Assembly: GCF_000620105.1 (NCBI RefSeq)
Contig: NZ_KK211072.1
Coordinates: forward strand, 102,919-166,918
Direction: 5' to 3'
Source of the DNA: Microvirgula aerodenitrificans DSM 15089
GTDB lineage: Bacteria; Pseudomonadota; Gammaproteobacteria; Burkholderiales; Aquaspirillaceae
Length of the DNA stretch: 64,000 nt
Shown here: one piece after another, positions 35,752-44,746 of the stretch
Layout: every line of letters begins with the position of its first letter
Numbering within the stretch: the stretch's first letter is position 1
The notes under the pieces: generated by a model
The model's database searches: none
What the model was told of the DNA's origin: nothing
The model's input: the letters and a program-made list of their open reading frames with translations, nothing else
Program-made: the position numbers and the translations under genes

Positions 35752-37397
35752 ACAGCGCCGGCCTGATCGACCTGGTCCCCGCCAGTCTGCGCCAGCAGTG
35801 GAAGGACGAGGGCATTTATCCGGACCGTCCGGTGTACCGGCTGTTCGCCGATCAGGTGCAGCGCCGGCCGACGGCGCCGGCGGTGCTCATGCCGGGGAAG
35901 GTCGTCAGCTATGCACAGCTGGACCAGGCCGTGCGGCGGCTGGCGGGCAGCTTCCGGTGCATGGGACTCGTGGCCGGGGACGTGATTGCCTATCAGTTGC
36001 CCAACGGCTGGCAGGGCTGCGCGATCGATCTGGCGGCCGCCGCGCTCGGGGCCGTGGTGGCGCCGTTGCCGCCCGGGCGCGGGAAACTGGACATCGCATC
36101 GCTGTTGTGGCGCAGCGCCGCGCGGGCATTCATCGTCGAGCCGCACGAGGCGCAGACCGACATGTGCCAGCTGGTCGAGGCATTGCGGCCGACCTTGCTG
36201 TCGCTGCGCTTTCCCATTGTCGACGGCCCGCCGCGTGCCGGCTGGCAGACACTGGACAGCCTGCTGCGCGGTCCGGCGCTGGCTGACGCTGCACTGGTCG
36301 AGGTCGATGCCGATGCGCCGGTCCGGCTGCTGGTGTCATCCGGTACCGAGTCGGAGCCCAAGCTGGTTGCGTATTCGCACAATGCGCTGGTCGGGGGGCG
36401 CGGCCGCTTCCTGCAGCGCCTGCATCCGGACGGGCCGGGCTTCCGCGGGCTGTATCTGGTCCCGCTCGGCTCGTCCTTCGGTTCGTCGGCAAGCTGCGGC
36501 GTGCTGTCGTGGCTGGGGGGGGGCATTGCCGTGTTGCCGCGCTTCGACACGGCCGCTGCCATCGACGCCATCGGTGAGTTGCGGCCGACCCACCTGCTCG
36601 GCGTGCCGACCATGTTCCAGCGCATGGCGGCCGATCCGGCACTGGCCGCGGTCGATACCTCGTCGTTGCGGGCCATCGTCAGCGGCGGTGCGATGATCGA
36701 TCCGGCGACCATCCGCCGCTGCACGGAGGCGTTCGGCTGCGGCTTCGTCAGCCTTTACGGCTCGGCCGATGGCGTCAACTGCCACAGCCTGCCGGACGAC
36801 CCGCCGGATGTGGCGCAATACAGCGTCGGCAGGCCGAATCCGTCGGTCTGCGACATCCGCATCGTCGATGAGGACGGCCGGCAGCAGGCGCCCGGGCAGC
36901 CTGGCGAGATCATGGCCCGCGGGCCGCTGAGTCCGATGCAGTACGTCAATGCGCCTGAACTGGATGCCCGCTATCGCAGCCGGGACGGCTGGGTCCGCAC
37001 CGGCGACCTCGGCCATATCGACCCGCTGGGCTACCTGGTGCTGTCCGGTCGCAAGAAAGACATCATTATCCGTGGTGGCACCAATATCAGCCCGGTGCAG
37101 ATCGAGAGTCAGGCGACGGCACACCCCGACATCGTCGGCGCCGCCTGCATCCCGGTTCCGGATGCCGATCTCGGCCAGCGGCTCTGCCTTTGCGTGACGC
37201 TGAAGCCCGGGGCGTCACGGCCGTCGCTGGAAGACGTCAACCGGCATTTCCGGCTGCACGGGCTGGCTGCCGACAGGCTGCCGGACTACCTGTGCTTCTG
37301 CCGCCAGCTGCCGCTGGGACCGGCGGGCAAGGTGGACAAGAAGCGGCTTGCCGCCGATATCCGCTTCCTCGGCACGGCCGGGAGCGCACCGGCATGA
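35748..37397 (+). CDS. AMP-dependent acyl ligase of the thiocarboxylate cluster
   Basis: 549 aa, ANL superfamily. Core motifs: LLVSSGTESEPKLVAYSHNA, LLGVPTMFQRM, SLYGSADGVN, DGWVRTGDLGHIDPLGYLVL, GRKKDIIIRGGTNISPVQIE, and the catalytic Lys in GPAGKVDKKRLA. It should adenylate the acid that accepts sulfur from the carrier. Start overlaps the upstream stop as ATGA, stop overlaps the next start. A G9 run at 36525-36533 encodes LGGG and is in frame here. Confidence 0.9.
   Translation: MNSAGLIDLVPASLRQQWKDEGIYPDRPVYRLFADQVQRRPTAPAVLMPGKVVSYAQLDQAVRRLAGSFRCMGLVAGDVIAYQLPNGWQGCAIDLAAAALGAVVAPLPPGRGKLDIASLLWRSAARAFIVEPHEAQTDMCQLVEALRPTLLSLRFPIVDGPPRAGWQTLDSLLRGPALADAALVEVDADAPVRLLVSSGTESEPKLVAYSHNALVGGRGRFLQRLHPDGPGFRGLYLVPLGSSFGSSASCGVLSWLGGGIAVLPRFDTAAAIDAIGELRPTHLLGVPTMFQRMAADPALAAVDTSSLRAIVSGGAMIDPATIRRCTEAFGCGFVSLYGSADGVNCHSLPDDPPDVAQYSVGRPNPSVCDIRIVDEDGRQQAPGQPGEIMARGPLSPMQYVNAPELDARYRSRDGWVRTGDLGHIDPLGYLVLSGRKKDIIIRGGTNISPVQIESQATAHPDIVGAACIPVPDADLGQRLCLCVTLKPGASRPSLEDVNRHFRLHGLAADRLPDYLCFCRQLPLGPAGKVDKKRLAADIRFLGTAGSAPA
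36525..36533. repeat. G9 homopolymer in the AMP-ligase gene
   Basis: Nine consecutive G encode Gly-Gly-Gly in SWLGGGIAVLP. Gain or loss of one base would truncate the ligase and, through the ATGA overlaps, reduce translation of the next gene. Confidence 0.8.
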
Positions 37398-38626
37398 ATG
37401 AACCCTTTTGCGGCAGCACGTACGCGGCACGGGTCCTGGCCGGGCGGGTCCGCCACTTTGTCGGCCACGATATCGTCCCGCACGAGCCGGTGCTGGCCGG
37501 CGGCGGTGCGCGGGCGGCGGCATTGCTGGCCGGACTGTCGGCGCGGGCCCGCCGCGCCGGGCTGTGGGGCATGTACTATCCGGCCGAGCTGGGGGGGCGG
37601 GTCGCGTCGCTGCGCGACTATCTGCTGGTGGCCGAGCAGGAGGGCGCCTCCGAGTACGGACCGGCGATATTCGGCAGCGATGTCGCGCTGGATGTACACA
37701 TGCTGCACCGCCATGGCCATGCCGAACTGCGGCAGCGCGTCCTCGAACCGCTGGCGGCCGGCCGCGTCGTGTGCGCCTACGGAATGTCCGAGCCGGACAG
37801 TGCCGGCTCGGTACCGGCCACGCTCAGGACCTGCGCCCGGCGGGAGCAGGACCAGTGGCGTATCGACGGGCGAAAATGGTTCGTCTGCCGCGGCGGCAAT
37901 GCCGACTTCGTCACGGTCGTGGCACGTACCCGCGACGGCGGGCCGGTCGGGCAGTCGCTGTCGCTGCTGCTGGTACCGGCGACCAGCGCCGGTTACCGCA
38001 TCGAGCGCGAACAGCCGGTGTTCGGTCGCCTGCAGGGGCAATGCGAACTGGTGCTCGAAGCGGTACGGGTACCGGACGCGCATCTGCTCGGTCAGGCGCA
38101 CAGTGGCCATGTGCTGATACGGGAGCGGCTGCTGCTCGGCCGCGTACTGCATGCCGGGCACTGGCTGGGGCTGGCCGAACGCTGTTACGGGCTGATGTGC
38201 CGGCGCATCGCCTCGGCCCGCGGCCGGCTGGTGCGGCTGGCCGACAAGCAGCTGACCCGGCTGAAGGTCTTTGAATGTTACAGCGCCATCGTCAGCGCCC
38301 GAGCCCTGCTGGTACTGGCGGCCGGCAGGCTGGACCGGGGGCTGGTGGCGGATATCGACGTCAATGTGGCCAAGGTGGCGGCGTCGCGCGCGGTGAGTCT
38401 GGTGTCGGATGCCGCCATCCAGATCTACGGCGCCGAAGGGGTCAGCGACCAGACGCCGCTGTCCGGCATTTACCGCACGGCACGCGCCACCCACATCATG
38501 GATGGCGCGGACGAAGCGCTGATCAGCGCTGTCGGCAAACGCCTGCTGGAGACGTTCGCCGACGACGGGCAGATGGATTTTTCCCGCACCGGTCCGGACC
38601 TCACCCCGCTGCCGGCCGGTGGCTGA
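37394..38626 (+). CDS. Acyl-CoA dehydrogenase-like protein of the thiocarboxylate cluster
   Basis: 410 aa. Acyl-CoA dehydrogenase fold: LWGMYYPAELGGR, VVCAYGMSEPDSAGS, IDGRKWFVCRGGNADF, and a C-terminal bundle ending with IQIYGAEGVSDQTPLSGIYRTARATHIMDGADEA-type sequence (a normal ACAD pattern near the flavin). It could oxidise a ring precursor while bound to CoA. Start overlaps the ligase stop (ATGA). A similar enzyme is reported in PDTC clusters, by my recollection. Confidence 0.88.
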   Translation: MNEPFCGSTYAARVLAGRVRHFVGHDIVPHEPVLAGGGARAAALLAGLSARARRAGLWGMYYPAELGGRVASLRDYLLVAEQEGASEYGPAIFGSDVALDVHMLHRHGHAELRQRVLEPLAAGRVVCAYGMSEPDSAGSVPATLRTCARREQDQWRIDGRKWFVCRGGNADFVTVVARTRDGGPVGQSLSLLLVPATSAGYRIEREQPVFGRLQGQCELVLEAVRVPDAHLLGQAHSGHVLIRERLLLGRVLHAGHWLGLAERCYGLMCRRIASARGRLVRLADKQLTRLKVFECYSAIVSARALLVLAAGRLDRGLVADIDVNVAKVAASRAVSLVSDAAIQIYGAEGVSDQTPLSGIYRTARATHIMDGADEALISAVGKRLLETFADDGQMDFSRTGPDLTPLPAGG

Positions 38627-38685
38627 TGCGCTGCCGGCCCGCTTTTTCCCTCCCTCCGTCTTTCCGGTCACGACGGGTGGGGCCC

Positions 38686-38728
38686 GCCGGATACGGCATG
38701 GCCATGGCTGGCCGTGTCCGGCGTTTTT
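38686..38728 (+). terminator. Intrinsic terminator between the biosynthetic genes and the MFS gene
   Basis: GCCGGATACGGC pairs with GCCGTGTCCGGC (11 of 12, one G-U) around a 13-nt loop, followed by GTTTTT. It would end the biosynthetic operon or reduce read-through into the exporter gene 23 nt downstream. Confidence 0.7.
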
Positions 38729-38750
38729 CTGATCGCCTGGAATTTTGCCC

Positions 38751-39971
38751 ATGACACGCTTCCTGCCGGACCCCCCTGCCAGCAGCGACGTGATGCTGCC
38801 ATCACTGCTGATACTGGGCATGGCATTGCCGATGCTGCTGCTGTATGCCGTCGCCGCACTGGGCCCGCTGCTGGTCCATGATCTCGCCATTGCGCCGGCC
38901 ACACTCGGCTATCTGACCCTGAACGCTTTTGCCGTGGCGGCGGTCCTGTCCCTGCGGGCCGGTGTCCTGCTTGACCGGCTGGGGCCGCGCTCGACCCTGT
39001 GCCTGCTGTTTGCCTCGGTGGCGCTGATGTTTGCGCTGATGGCGGTGCTGCCCGGCTTCTGCAGCCTGCTGCCGGTGGCAGCCCTGGCCGGGCTGGCCCA
39101 GGCGCTGGCCAATCCGGTGACCAACCAGTTGATTGCGCAGCGGGTCCGGCTGTCGCAGCAGGCTTTCATGGTCGGGCTGAAACAGTCCGGTGTGCAGCTG
39201 GCGGCGCTGTTTGCCGGGCTGGTCCTGCCGGGATGCGCGCGGCTGGTCGGCTGGCGCGGCGCCTTTCTGCTGATGGCGGCCCTGGCCGCATGGCTGGTGT
39301 GCTGCGCCTGGCGACTGCCGGCCCTGCCACTCGCCATCGCCCGTCCCCTGCCGCCTGCGGCCATGAACCGTCCGCTGGTACTGCTGATGGCCATCCAGTG
39401 CTGCGTCGGCATGGTGTTGTCGTCCTTTGTCCTGTTTCTGCCGCTGCACGCCGTCGGGCTGGGACTGTCGGCGACCAGTGCCGGTGGCATGGTGGCGCTG
39501 TTCGGCGCCATGGGCATGCTGTCGCGGCTGGTGCTGACGCCGCTGGGGGCCCGCCTGGCAGAGGAGGCGCTGTTGCTGGCCGGACTGCTGCTGGTCTCGG
39601 CACTGTCGATTGCGCTGTCCCTGCGGGCCGATGCCGGCAGCCCCGGCCTGCTCTGGCTGGCCGTGGCCGGAGTCGGGCTGAGCGCGGTGGCCACCAATGC
39701 GCTGGCCATGGGCATGCTGGTACGGGATTCGCGCTTTGGTGCGCTGGCCCATGCTTCCGGCCGGGTATCGGCCGCGTTCTTCACCGGCATGGCGCTGGGG
39801 CCGGTCTGCAGCGGGCTGCTGATCCGCCACCGTGGCGATCCGGGCCAGGCCGGCTGGGGGCTGCTGCTGGTTTTGCTGCTGGCGACCGGGCTGTCGCTGT
39901 GGCTGGTCCGGGCGAGAGGGCGGCCGGCGCTAGCGCCGGGCGTCGATGACGCCGATCCGGATCAATCGTGA
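38751..39971 (+). CDS. pdtE: MFS transporter (PdtE-like exporter)
   Basis: 406 aa, about twelve helices. MFS loop motif at [18 protein letters not shown], second-half repeat near [21 protein letters not shown]. Most likely exports the small chelator or imports its iron form; PdtE of PDTC-producing pseudomonads is an inner-membrane MFS protein. The ribosome site is weak. Its last 42 bases overlap the convergent sigma-54 regulator gene. Confidence 0.88.
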   Translation: MTRFLPDPPASSDVMLPSLLILGMALPMLLLYAVAALGPLLVHDLAIAPATLGYLTLNAFAVAAVLSLRAGVLLDRLGPRSTLCLLFASVALMFALMAVLPGFCSLLPVAALAGLAQALANPVTNQLIAQRVRLSQQAFMVGLKQSGVQLAALFAGLVLPGCARLVGWRGAFLLMAALAAWLVCCAWRLPALPLAIARPLPPAAMNRPLVLLMAIQCCVGMVLSSFVLFLPLHAVGLGLSATSAGGMVALFGAMGMLSRLVLTPLGARLAEEALLLAGLLLVSALSIALSLRADAGSPGLLWLAVAGVGLSAVATNALAMGMLVRDSRFGALAHASGRVSAAFFTGMALGPVCSGLLIRHRGDPGQAGWGLLLVLLLATGLSLWLVRARGRPALAPGVDDADPDQS

Positions 39972-41057
39972 GCGGATCGCATTGCGGCTGATTCCGAGCA
40001 GACGGGCCGTGTGAACCTGATTGCGCCGGCAGTGCTCGTAGGCGGTACGGAGCACGGTGTCCTCGATGCGGTCGAACAGGTCCGGCGGCGGGCGCTCGAA
40101 CAGCGTCAGCAACACCTGGCGCAAGGTGTCCTCTGCTGGCTGCGGCGCGCTGTCGGCCGGGCCGGTGGCGGCATCCGGCAGCGACAGTGACGACAGCTGC
40201 AGGTCTTCCGCACGGATCTGGTGGCTTTCGCTGACCAGCAGTGCGTGGTGAATGGCGTTTTCCAGTTCGCGGATATTGCCCGGCCACGGGTGGCGCAGCA
40301 GCTTGCGTTCGGCGTCCGGATGCAGGGGCACATTGCCCTGGCCCAGGCGCTGCCGGTAAACCGCGAGAAAGTGCTGTGCCAGCGGCAGGATGTCGCCGGG
40401 CCGGTCGCGCAGTGCCGGCAGTCCGAGCACGACCACGCCCAGCCGGTAGAACAGATCCTCACGGAACTTGCCGGCGGCGACGGCCTCTTCAAGCCGGACA
40501 TGGGTGGCCGCGATGATGCGAACGTCGATCGGCACCGGTTTGCGCGATCCGAGCCTGACCACCTCGCGCTCCTGCAGTACCCGCAGCAGCTTGACCTGCA
40601 GCTTCAGCGGCAGGTCCCCGATCTCGTCCAGGAACAGCGTGCCGCCGGCAGCAGCCTCGAACCAGCCCGGCCGGGCGGAGAAAGCACCGGTAAAGGCGCC
40701 CTTTTCGTGGCCGAACAGCTCACTTTCCACCAGCGACTCGGCGAAGGCGCCGCAATTGACGGCAATGAACGGCCCGTGCCGGCGCCGGCTCAGTGCATGG
40801 ACATGGCGGGCAATCAGCTCCTTGCCGGTACCGGTTTCACCGGTGAGCAGCACATTGGCTTCGCTCGGGGCGATCTGGCGCAGACGCGACAGCAGGGCGA
40901 CCGATTTCGGGTCTTCGAACACCTGCGCGGTGGCGCGGATCGAGGTCGCCCGTACCGGCGAGTCGGGCAGGGTGATCAGGGTGTCGGTCTGCGCCGGCCG
41001 GGTGTCGCTGTCTGATCGTACGCGGTCAAAGTTCACTGCAGGCTCTCTGGAGATCAT
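39930..41057 (-). CDS. Sigma-54-dependent activator, SfnR-like
   Basis: 375 aa. No receiver or sensing domain; the AAA+ domain starts near residue 45. Walker [27 protein letters not shown] loop in [16 protein letters not shown], Walker [14 protein letters not shown], arginine region FREDLFYRL, and C-terminal Fis-type HTH ([20 protein letters not shown]). This layout and the sequence [11 protein letters not shown] resemble SfnR, which activates sulfone/organosulfur use under sulfur starvation. Its place inside a siderophore-like cluster is unusual. ATG 41057 is used; a TTG at 41117 is possible. Confidence 0.85.
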   Translation of the reverse strand: MISREPAVNFDRVRSDSDTRPAQTDTLITLPDSPVRATSIRATAQVFEDPKSVALLSRLRQIAPSEANVLLTGETGTGKELIARHVHALSRRRHGPFIAVNCGAFAESLVESELFGHEKGAFTGAFSARPGWFEAAAGGTLFLDEIGDLPLKLQVKLLRVLQEREVVRLGSRKPVPIDVRIIAATHVRLEEAVAAGKFREDLFYRLGVVVLGLPALRDRPGDILPLAQHFLAVYRQRLGQGNVPLHPDAERKLLRHPWPGNIRELENAIHHALLVSESHQIRAEDLQLSSLSLPDAATGPADSAPQPAEDTLRQVLLTLFERPPPDLFDRIEDTVLRTAYEHCRRNQVHTARLLGISRNAIRSRLIRIGVIDARR

Positions 41058-41326
41058 GGCGACACCACAGCATAAGGGATGGGGCGCGAGTGCTTTAGCA
41101 GGATTCCTTGATAGCAAATCAGCATGGCATGCCTTGCGTCTGCGCGGTCCGCGACGATTTGCCGCGGCTTGTCATGGCCGGCTGCGGCAATGGGTCACAC
41201 GGCTGCGCCATGACCATCGACTACCATTCTTCGCCTTTGATGCGAGCGGATTTGCCGGTTGCACGGGGATCGGTCATGCCGCCGCCACCCGTGCCATCCG
41301 TCGATCCGGACACAAGGACAGGCTCG
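41058..41326. other. Region upstream of the TonB-dependent receptor gene
   Basis: 269 bases between divergent starts. I see no Fur box comparable to those at 31619 and 31844 and no -24/-12 promoter with correct spacing. An open frame from 41108 continues into the receptor but lacks any start signal. Confidence 0.4.
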
Positions 41327-43465
41327 ATGCGCAAACTGCTGTATGTGACCCCGCTGCTGGCGGTTTTTCATGGTGTGACGGTGCAGGCCCGGGGCCCGGC
41401 CGACGCCGGGGAGCCGGCCGACGGCCGCGAGGTGCCGGAACTGCTGGTAACGGCCGAGGCCATGCCCGGCTACAAGGCCGATGCAGCCACCGTGGCCGGC
41501 AAGGTGCCGCTTGCTCCGCGCGAGGTGCCGAACTCGCTGTCGGTGCTGACCCGGCAGCAGATGGACGATCAGGAACTGGTGACCATGTCGGATGCGCTGC
41601 GCCAGATTACCGGCGTGACGGTGATTGCCAACGACACCACCAATGACCAGGTGATGACACGCGGCTACAGCCTGGGCGCGATGTATGACGGTGTGCCGTC
41701 CTATGCCGGGCTGACCGCCGTGCAGCAGTTCGATCTGGCCATGTACGAGCGGGTCGAGGTGCTGCGCGGACCAGCCGGTGTACTGCAGGGCAGTGGTGAG
41801 CCGGGCGGGGTGGTCAATATGGTCCGCAAGCGGCCGGGCGCGGCATTCGCCCTGAGCGGCACGCTGGCGGCCGGTTCGTGGAACAACTATCGCAGCGAGG
41901 TCGATGTGACCGGCCCGCTGAATGCCGACCGCAGCCTGCGCGGCCGGCTGGTGGTGTCGGGGCAGGATCGCGAGTATTTCCAAGACCGCACCCACACCGG
42001 CAAATGGCTGGTGTTCGGCACGCTGGAATACGATCTGCAGCCGGCCACCACGCTGGCGCTGTCCGCCAGCATCCAGAACGACAACACCACGGCACCGTCG
42101 TCGGGCCTGCCGCTGTATACCGATGCCCGGCTGATCAATACCGACCGCTCGACCAATGTCTATCCGGACTGGGTCAACTACCATATCCGGACCGAAGAAG
42201 TGTCGGCCAGCATCGAACACCGCTTCGACAATCGCTGGGTGGCCCGGGCTGCGCTGAATCACCGCAGCCAGCACAGCGATTCCAAAGATGCGTGGCCGGG
42301 CAGCGGTGTTGATCCGCTTACCGGCACTTTCAGCCGCTTCAATCGCAGTCAGAGCGAATCCGACTATGACCGCGACGGGCTGGATCTGTACCTGAACGGA
42401 CCGTTTGCGCTGCTGGGACGCAGTCACAACCTGATGCTGGGCTTCAATGTCGACCGGCGGAAATCGGCCAGCAAGAGCGGCTCGGCACCGGCCGTGCCCA
42501 ATGTGCTGTTCGGCCAGCCGGACAGCGTGCCCGAAGCGTCGATCCGCTATACCAGCGGCAGCGAGACGGTGACCAGCCAGCACGGGCCCTACGGCCAGTT
42601 GCGTGCCAGTCTGGCCGATCCGCTGACCCTGGTGCTCGGCGGCCGCACTACCACCTTCCGGACCCGGAGCCGCAATGTGTCACCGTCGGTGCCTACCGAC
42701 TGGAGCACCGGCAATGCCAGGGCCGACAATCATTTCACGCCGTATGGCGGGCTGCTGCTCGATGTCAGCCGCGATGTCACCCTGTATGGCAGCTATGCGG
42801 ACATTTTCGTGCCGCAGACGCAGAAGAAGGCCGATGGCAGCGTGATCGACCCGCGCACCGGCCGCCAGTACGAGCTGGGGGCCAAGGGCGATTTTCTTGA
42901 CGGCCGGCTCGGCGCCACGCTGGCACTGTTCACGCTGCGCGACCGCAATCGCGCCTATCGCGATCCGGACTACCCGGCCAGCAGCACGCCGTACTATCTG
43001 GCCAGCGGGGAAATCGAGAGCAGGGGGTGGGAGGCGGAGCTGACCGGCAGCCCGCTGCGCGGGCTGGACCTGACTGCCGGCTATACCCGGCTGATGACCC
43101 GCTATGTGAAGGACCGCAGTCTGGAAGGAAAGGCCTATTCGATCCAGACCCCGTCGCACCAGTTCAAGCTGTGGGCGGACTACCGCTTCAGCGAGGACAG
43201 CCTGCCCGGCTTCAGCCTCGGTGGCGGCGTGCAGGCGAACAGCGGCAGCGAGAGCTCGCGCGGCAATCGCGCGGTGCAGGGGCAGGGTGGCTATGCAGTA
43301 TTCAACGCCCGGGCCGCCTTCCGGCTGGACCGCCATTTCACCGTCGGCGTGCTGGTCAACAATGTGTTCGACAGGAAGTACTACGCCTCGGTCGGCACCA
43401 GCACGGCGTACAACTTCTATGGTGAGCCGCGCAATGTGATGCTGACCCTGCGCGGCAGTTATTGA
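41327..43465 (+). CDS. pdtK: TonB-dependent siderophore receptor (PdtK-like)
   Basis: 712 aa. Signal peptide MRKLLYVTPLLAVFHGVTVQA, TonB-box-like segment VPELLVTAEAM, plug domain (about 45-160: NSLSVLTRQQMDDQELVTMS, YERVEVLRGPAGVLQGSGEP) and a beta-barrel ending in an aromatic-terminated strand (NVMLTLRGSY). It belongs to the ferric siderophore receptor family. AAGGACAGGCTCG precedes ATG 41327. As the only outer-membrane receptor here, it is the probable uptake route for the cluster's metal complex. Confidence 0.93.
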   Translation: MRKLLYVTPLLAVFHGVTVQARGPADAGEPADGREVPELLVTAEAMPGYKADAATVAGKVPLAPREVPNSLSVLTRQQMDDQELVTMSDALRQITGVTVIANDTTNDQVMTRGYSLGAMYDGVPSYAGLTAVQQFDLAMYERVEVLRGPAGVLQGSGEPGGVVNMVRKRPGAAFALSGTLAAGSWNNYRSEVDVTGPLNADRSLRGRLVVSGQDREYFQDRTHTGKWLVFGTLEYDLQPATTLALSASIQNDNTTAPSSGLPLYTDARLINTDRSTNVYPDWVNYHIRTEEVSASIEHRFDNRWVARAALNHRSQHSDSKDAWPGSGVDPLTGTFSRFNRSQSESDYDRDGLDLYLNGPFALLGRSHNLMLGFNVDRRKSASKSGSAPAVPNVLFGQPDSVPEASIRYTSGSETVTSQHGPYGQLRASLADPLTLVLGGRTTTFRTRSRNVSPSVPTDWSTGNARADNHFTPYGGLLLDVSRDVTLYGSYADIFVPQTQKKADGSVIDPRTGRQYELGAKGDFLDGRLGATLALFTLRDRNRAYRDPDYPASSTPYYLASGEIESRGWEAELTGSPLRGLDLTAGYTRLMTRYVKDRSLEGKAYSIQTPSHQFKLWADYRFSEDSLPGFSLGGGVQANSGSESSRGNRAVQGQGGYAVFNARAAFRLDRHFTVGVLVNNVFDRKYYASVGTSTAYNFYGEPRNVMLTLRGSY

Positions 43466-43489
43466 CGCGCAAGCCATGACGGACAGGCA

Positions 43490-43891
43490 ATGGGCCAGGC
43501 TCTCCCGGTCAATATGGCGAAACAGATGGCGCGCATTCTTTTAGGCACTTCTCCGAAACTCGATACCCCGTCACTGGCCCCTTCGTTCCGGCCGCCGGTC
43601 GGCCTGTCGCCTGCCGCGCTGGACTGTGCCGGGCAGATCATCCAGCACTACAAGTACTCCGAAAGCCTGCCGACGATGCTGGCCCGCGGCCGTTCGCTGG
43701 CCCTGCACCCGGGGTATGCCTTTGTCGAGGTCTATCCGGACAAACTCATCAGCAGATCGAGGGCATCCGGCAGTGGGGGCGCGCGCGGGCGGTGCCGGCT
43801 TCGGGACAGCCAATCGGCGCTTCGGCCAATCCGCAGGGACGGGTACGGCGCGCGGTCCTGCTGTAGGACCGGCTACAGCGTCAGTTCATAG
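43490..43891 (+). CDS. Hypothetical protein, possibly a gene remnant
   Basis: 133 aa, not recognised. Residues 35-88 look like folded protein (SPAALDCAGQIIQHYKYSES, HPGYAFVEVYPDKLI). The remainder is Arg/Gly/Ser-rich like non-coding GC-rich DNA, so the real gene may have been cut or frameshifted near residue 88. The 3' end overlaps the convergent GNAT gene. Confidence 0.4.
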   Translation: MGQALPVNMAKQMARILLGTSPKLDTPSLAPSFRPPVGLSPAALDCAGQIIQHYKYSESLPTMLARGRSLALHPGYAFVEVYPDKLISRSRASGSGGARGRCRLRDSQSALRPIRRDGYGARSCCRTGYSVSS

Positions 43892-44334
43892 CTGCGGTCG
43901 GCGCCTGCATCCGGTGACGGATCGGCAATGCGCTGCCAGCCCAGCGACTGGTACAGCCGTATCGCCGCGTGCATGTCTGCACAGGTATCCAGTATCAGCC
44001 GGGACAGCCCGTGCTGCCGGGCTTCGTCGATGGCGCGCGACAGCAGGGCGCGGCCGATGCCATGGCCGCGACAGGCCGCGTCGGCATGAAAACCGGACAG
44101 CTTGCCGCAGCCGTGGCTGACCTCCTGGATCGCCAGGCAGGCGCAAACCTGCTGGCGCCACTCGGCGACCAGTTCGATGGCATTGGGGCTGTCTTCGCGC
44201 CCGAGAGCACCGATGGCCTGGTCCAGCCCGTCGAATTCCGCCTCGATGGCAAACGCTTGCAGCGAATGTCGCACGATGTCCCGCGCCCGGGCATTGTCGG
44301 CGGGGAGGGCATGGCGAATCAGCATCATCATCAT
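43873..44334 (-). CDS. GNAT family N-acetyltransferase
   Basis: 153 aa. The acetyl-CoA-binding motif is CRGHGIGRALLSRAIDEAR, followed by RLILDT and RLYQSLGWQRI. Substrate unknown. Four consecutive ATG codons (44334-44325) make the exact start uncertain; the third best fits the GGA upstream. Confidence 0.88.
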   Translation of the reverse strand: MMMMLIRHALPADNARARDIVRHSLQAFAIEAEFDGLDQAIGALGREDSPNAIELVAEWRQQVCACLAIQEVSHGCGKLSGFHADAACRGHGIGRALLSRAIDEARQHGLSRLILDTCADMHAAIRLYQSLGWQRIADPSPDAGADRSYELTL

Positions 44335-44387
44335 TCCAGCAGAGGAGAGGCTCCAGTGTGCCGCAAATGGTCGCCGCCGGAGGAGGA

Positions 44388-44555
44388 TTACTTGCGTGCC
44401 GGATTGATGTTGGGGTTCCGCGGGATGCTGGGCGCCCGGTGGGGAGCCGGCTGCGTCTTGCCCGGTGCCGGAGGGCCGGATTCCGGTCCGGCGGGTGATG
44501 GCTGCGCCGGCGTGTCGGGGGTGGCAAGGGGCGGCTGCGTGACGGGATTGTCCAT
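44388..44555 (-). CDS. 55-residue proline-rich small protein
   Basis: MDNPVTQPPLATPDTPAQPS continues as a Pro/Ala-rich chain ending in basic residues RNPNINPARK. AAAAAAGGACACACC gives a good ribosome site. No signal peptide or known domain. It lies 53 nt upstream of the GNAT gene on the same strand. It could be a real small disordered protein or a chance frame. Confidence 0.5.
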   Translation of the reverse strand: MDNPVTQPPLATPDTPAQPSPAGPESGPPAPGKTQPAPHRAPSIPRNPNINPARK

Positions 44556-44635
44556 GGTGTGTCCTTTTTTCGGGGGGTACGGGGCCTGTCATCCTGGGCA
44601 GGATCAGGCCCGCTGAAAATACGCCGGACACGGAA

Positions 44636-44667
44636 CCGCTGTCTGTGCGTCATCGCACAGACAGCGG
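44636..44667. repeat. Perfect 14-bp hairpin upstream of the BON lipoprotein gene
   Basis: CCGCTGTCTGTGCG and CGCACAGACAGCGG flank a 4-nt loop TCAT. There is no T-run on either side. It lies between divergent genes, so it may be a regulatory site or a transcript-protecting structure. Confidence 0.6.
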
Positions 44668-44700
44668 GTGTCAGCAAGTGCAGATTGAAGTGAGTCGCAT

Positions 44701-44718
44701 TGCAAATATTCATTTGCA
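44701..44718. promoter_or_regulatory. TGCAAAT/ATTTGCA palindrome before the BON lipoprotein gene
   Basis: Exact 7-bp arms with a 4-nt centre, 29 nt before the start codon, in AT-rich DNA. Similar in core to the palindrome at 24077. It could be an operator overlapping the promoter. Confidence 0.45.
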
Positions 44719-44746
44719 GGCACTCTGACTTCTGAAGGATCTGATC

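Noticed and set aside
37591-37597. G7 run in the acyl-CoA-dehydrogenase-like gene as a phase-variation tract of its own
   Set aside because: Seven G in a GC-rich genome is not rare and the frame is intact; mentioned only with the longer tracts.
41058-41326. Sigma-54 promoter for the TonB receptor (TGGCATGCCTTGCG near 41124)
   Set aside because: The distance between GG and GC elements is two bases too short for a -24/-12 promoter.
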